NCBI GenBank assembly: GCA_965262845.1
Contig: CBDHFX010000002.1
Span: 310,001-374,000, forward strand
Reading direction: 5' to 3'
Source of the DNA: ECT2AJA-044 sp965262845
Lineage (GTDB): Bacteria > Bacteroidota > Bacteroidia > Flavobacteriales > ECT2AJA-044
Length of the DNA: 64,000 nucleotides
The position numbers and the translations under genes were made by a program. The notes under the pieces were generated by a model. It saw only the letters and a program-made list of their open reading frames with translations, did not search any database and was not told the DNA's origin. Of the stretch, positions 62,091 to 64,000 are shown piece by piece (the stretch's first letter is position 1; each line of letters starts with the position of its first letter).

Positions 62091-63359
62091 TCATCGCAGC
62101 AGGGTAAGGATGCCTTTTTGTTCCATGGCCAGGCCGTCGGGTGCCAGAGCCCTCACCACCACATAGTAGGTGCCTGCCGGGGAGGACCCGCCGTCCCAGC
62201 CGCCGAATGAACTCAGGGCTCCACTGTAGGTATAGACTGATCGGCCCCAGCGGGAGTAAATGGAGAGCTCCACCTGGCCTATGTCCTCACCGATAGGCCT
62301 CCATAGCTCGTTATGGCCATCACCGTTCGGGGTGAATACGTTGGGCAGCTCCAGTTCCGGGCAGTAGTCCAGGATCACCCGCACCGTATCCCAGGTCAGA
62401 TCGTATTTGAAGTCCCACTGAGCCAGATAGTATTCCGCATCCCCCTCCACCGTTACCGTCAGGCTGGTGGTTTCTGACAGGGTATCCCCCGCTTCATCCA
62501 TCCAGAAGTGATGGTATTCCCCATTGCGGTAGGGGGTGGAAAAGGTCAGCGTATCCCCCACGCAGCCACCTTGGTCCACTCCCGCATCTGCCTGGTAGAT
62601 GGGCGTATCGCATAGGTACAGCGATACGTCTTCAATATAATAGTAACATTCTCCCTGGTGATTATCGAACCGAAACAGGTCAAGGCTATCCAAAGGGGAA
62701 AAATTGGCCATGCTCAGCCACTGTTCTCCGCCATCGGCAATAAAGGAACCCCTCACCGGCATCCAGCTCTCCCGATCCTTCCAGTACTCCGGGTTGGTGA
62801 TCACCAAATCCGGTACAACAGAAGTATCCGCGGTAAGAGATGGGTATAGGTACCGCTCTTCCGTTAACAGGACCTCAAACTGGCTGGCGGCCATATTGAT
62901 ATGAACCACCCTGCCATTAATATCATTGCCATCGGACAGACTGATATAGGCCTGAAAGCAGTATTCCCTACCGGCAATCAATGTGTCTTTTAAGTGATTC
63001 TGAATACCTTCCACATAATCAACACCTACAGCCCAAAAATCTTCAACAAGATATCCAAACCCGCCATAGTTTCTTTGGGCCCGGGTTGGTTGTATGCCAG
63101 CAAAATTGACCGGTACCCGGCCCCAGATAGAATTACCGCAATCGTTGGTGTAGAAATCTGTACTGCCGTAACTGGGATGTGGATCCCATGGTGTGCCTGG
63201 CCAATAATATCCACTTGACCAATCCTTGACGTAATCAATATGGGTAATAGATCCCGGTGGGCAGCTGTCCAGTTCAGCAAAGGAACCATTGGACACCAGG
63301 TTCTGACCCGGTGCCCCATAGCCTGCTACTACGAACAGTATGACTGCCCCCTTTCTCAT
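62091..63359 (-). CDS. T9SS type B protein, pair copy B2
   Basis: 422 residues, paralogue of the 59319 gene: same signal peptide, NGSFAELDSCP head, Ig-like region and type B sorting domain (LPNVFTPNGDGHNELWRPIG). The last about 170 residues are nearly identical to B1, while the N-terminal half has diverged with small indels. Starts by overlapping the A2 stop (ATGA). Confidence 0.88.
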   Translation of the reverse strand: MRKGAVILFVVAGYGAPGQNLVSNGSFAELDSCPPGSITHIDYVKDWSSGYYWPGTPWDPHPSYGSTDFYTNDCGNSIWGRVPVNFAGIQPTRAQRNYGGFGYLVEDFWAVGVDYVEGIQNHLKDTLIAGREYCFQAYISLSDGNDINGRVVHINMAASQFEVLLTEERYLYPSLTADTSVVPDLVITNPEYWKDRESWMPVRGSFIADGGEQWLSMANFSPLDSLDLFRFDNHQGECYYYIEDVSLYLCDTPIYQADAGVDQGGCVGDTLTFSTPYRNGEYHHFWMDEAGDTLSETTSLTVTVEGDAEYYLAQWDFKYDLTWDTVRVILDYCPELELPNVFTPNGDGHNELWRPIGEDIGQVELSIYSRWGRSVYTYSGALSSFGGWDGGSSPAGTYYVVVRALAPDGLAMEQKGILTLLR

Positions 63360-64000
63360 TCCTTAACCAGGCGTTCCACCTGCACCTTATCCGGCCCGGT
63401 GATCGTGATCAGGTATACGCCTGATGACCAGTTTTTACCCGGAATGCGCAAAAGGGCCTCACCCGCCCTCAGGGCAGATGTCCAAATAATTCGGCCCTGC
63501 ACATCCGAAACAACTACCTGCAGGTCCATCTCCAGCACCTCTTCCGGAACAAACCAAGCCTCCCGGCCTACCGGGTTGGGATAAACCCTTCCCCAGCCAT
63601 CCTCCGACACCTCCGGTGCCGGTATCTCAGCCCGATAGGGTACGGCCAGTTCCGGGGTCAAAAGCCCCATCATCACCCGGGCATAGAAAGTTCCCTCTCC
63701 ATGCACATAGGGTGTTTGCATGGCCAAGGCCATCATAGCCGACTCGGTCTGGGGGCTAAATTGCTCCGGGCTATAGACATACTCGTCCAGATAGGCCAAA
63801 AAGGCAGCCTGCTTGGCCATTTCGATCGGGTTTTCCGATGCAATGCCCGAGATCAGCGTCCGTGCCTGAGAGAACTCCCCTTCCTCAATAAGGTCCTGAG
63901 CCTCGCGGAACGTGCCCAGGTTGCGGCTCTCCAACCCAACGGCCTCGCGGCCGGATGGGTTTTCCTGCCCGTTCAGGGTACTTGGCCCGGTGCTGTCCCC
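63356..64000 (-). CDS. T9SS type A protein, pair copy A2, internally deleted (continues past right edge)
   Basis: Open from the right edge to the stop at 63356. It reads GDSTGPSTLNGQENPSGREAV, then jumps directly to ESRNLGTF, which in A1 lies about 300 residues further on; the beta-helix part is missing. The rest matches A1 to the type A sorting domain (GRVYPNPVGREAWF). The junction falls at hairpin copy 63940. Likely a non-functional or shortened copy. Confidence 0.65.
   Translation of the reverse strand, partial: GDSTGPSTLNGQENPSGREAVGLESRNLGTFREAQDLIEEGEFSQARTLISGIASENPIEMAKQAAFLAYLDEYVYSPEQFSPQTESAMMALAMQTPYVHGEGTFYARVMMGLLTPELAVPYRAEIPAPEVSEDGWGRVYPNPVGREAWFVPEEVLEMDLQVVVSDVQGRIIWTSALRAGEALLRIPGKNWSSGVYLITITGPDKVQVERLVKE
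63940..63953 (+). repeat. dispersed GATGG hairpin at A2 deletion junction
   Basis: CGGCC-TCGC-GGCCG then GATGG; A2 reads SGREAV directly before the deletion point. Confidence 0.75.

Noticed and set aside
10134..63953. The dispersed hairpins as ordinary rho-independent terminators
   Set aside because: Most are inside genes, in both orientations, and are followed by GATGG rather than a T-run.

Overview
The window reads as one chromosomal segment of a Bacteroidota bacterium, most likely a gliding, type IX secretion (T9SS) Flavobacteriales member. The reasons are the mutY-ssb-gldE-gldD order beside an HU gene, many proteins with T9SS type A or type B C-terminal sorting domains, SusC/BtuB-like TonB receptors, serine palmitoyltransferase (sphingolipids), and TAnnTTTG -7 promoter elements upstream of many genes. 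No rRNA, tRNA, CRISPR array or recognisable transposase gene was seen.

Layout. 1-5634 (minus): 5' part of a giant adhesin-like gene with eleven nearly identical 480-bp units, open at the left edge. 5.8-6.5 kb: ribosomal proteins L27/L21. 6.7-12.5 kb (plus): paired M16 proteases, a BASS-family transporter and a PlsC-type acyltransferase. 12.5-19.8 kb: AddB-like nuclease, heme A synthase, and mutY/ssb/gldE/gldD. 20-24.6 kb (plus): HU, TPR protein, a 29-residue basic ribosomal-type protein, RNase G, RecX, RlmD. 24.8-28.8 kb: a cobalamin riboswitch leading a three-gene B12-uptake operon (T9SS surface protein, BtuB-like receptor, BtuG-like beta-propeller lipoprotein). 29-32.2 kb: TonB receptor plus DUF4249 lipoprotein. 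32.3-37.6 kb: serine palmitoyltransferase, VOC protein, two-component pair, phosphoglycerate mutase. 38-43.7 kb: three tandem T9SS paralogues. 43.9-47.2 kb: HmuY/HmuR-like heme uptake. 47.3-50.8 kb: rbfA, FtsX/LolE-type permease, CPBP protease, dusB. 50.9-54.4 kb: an AT-richer accessory island (AAA ATPase gene bracketed by 12-bp inverted repeats, an AT-rich regulatory-domain protein, a decayed restriction-modification fragment, a YdeI/OmpD-type protein). 54.4-57 kb: ribH, TPR protein, recF, DUF721. 57-64 kb (minus): a duplicated and partly decayed array of T9SS type A/type B gene pairs.

The most unusual signal is a family of short hairpins spread through both genes and leaders: xxGCC-(3-4 nt loop, usually TCAC/TTGC/TCGC/TGC)-GGCxx followed by GATGG or a GA-starting variant. 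I count 29 intact copies between 10.1 and 64 kb. The outer stem bases vary in a compensated way while core, loop and tail are kept. Copies lie in the reading frames of unrelated proteins (giving SRREA, LTARK, ALRQD-type peptides), in the B12 riboswitch, in two receptor signal-peptide regions, and at rearrangement breakpoints of the 57-64 kb array.
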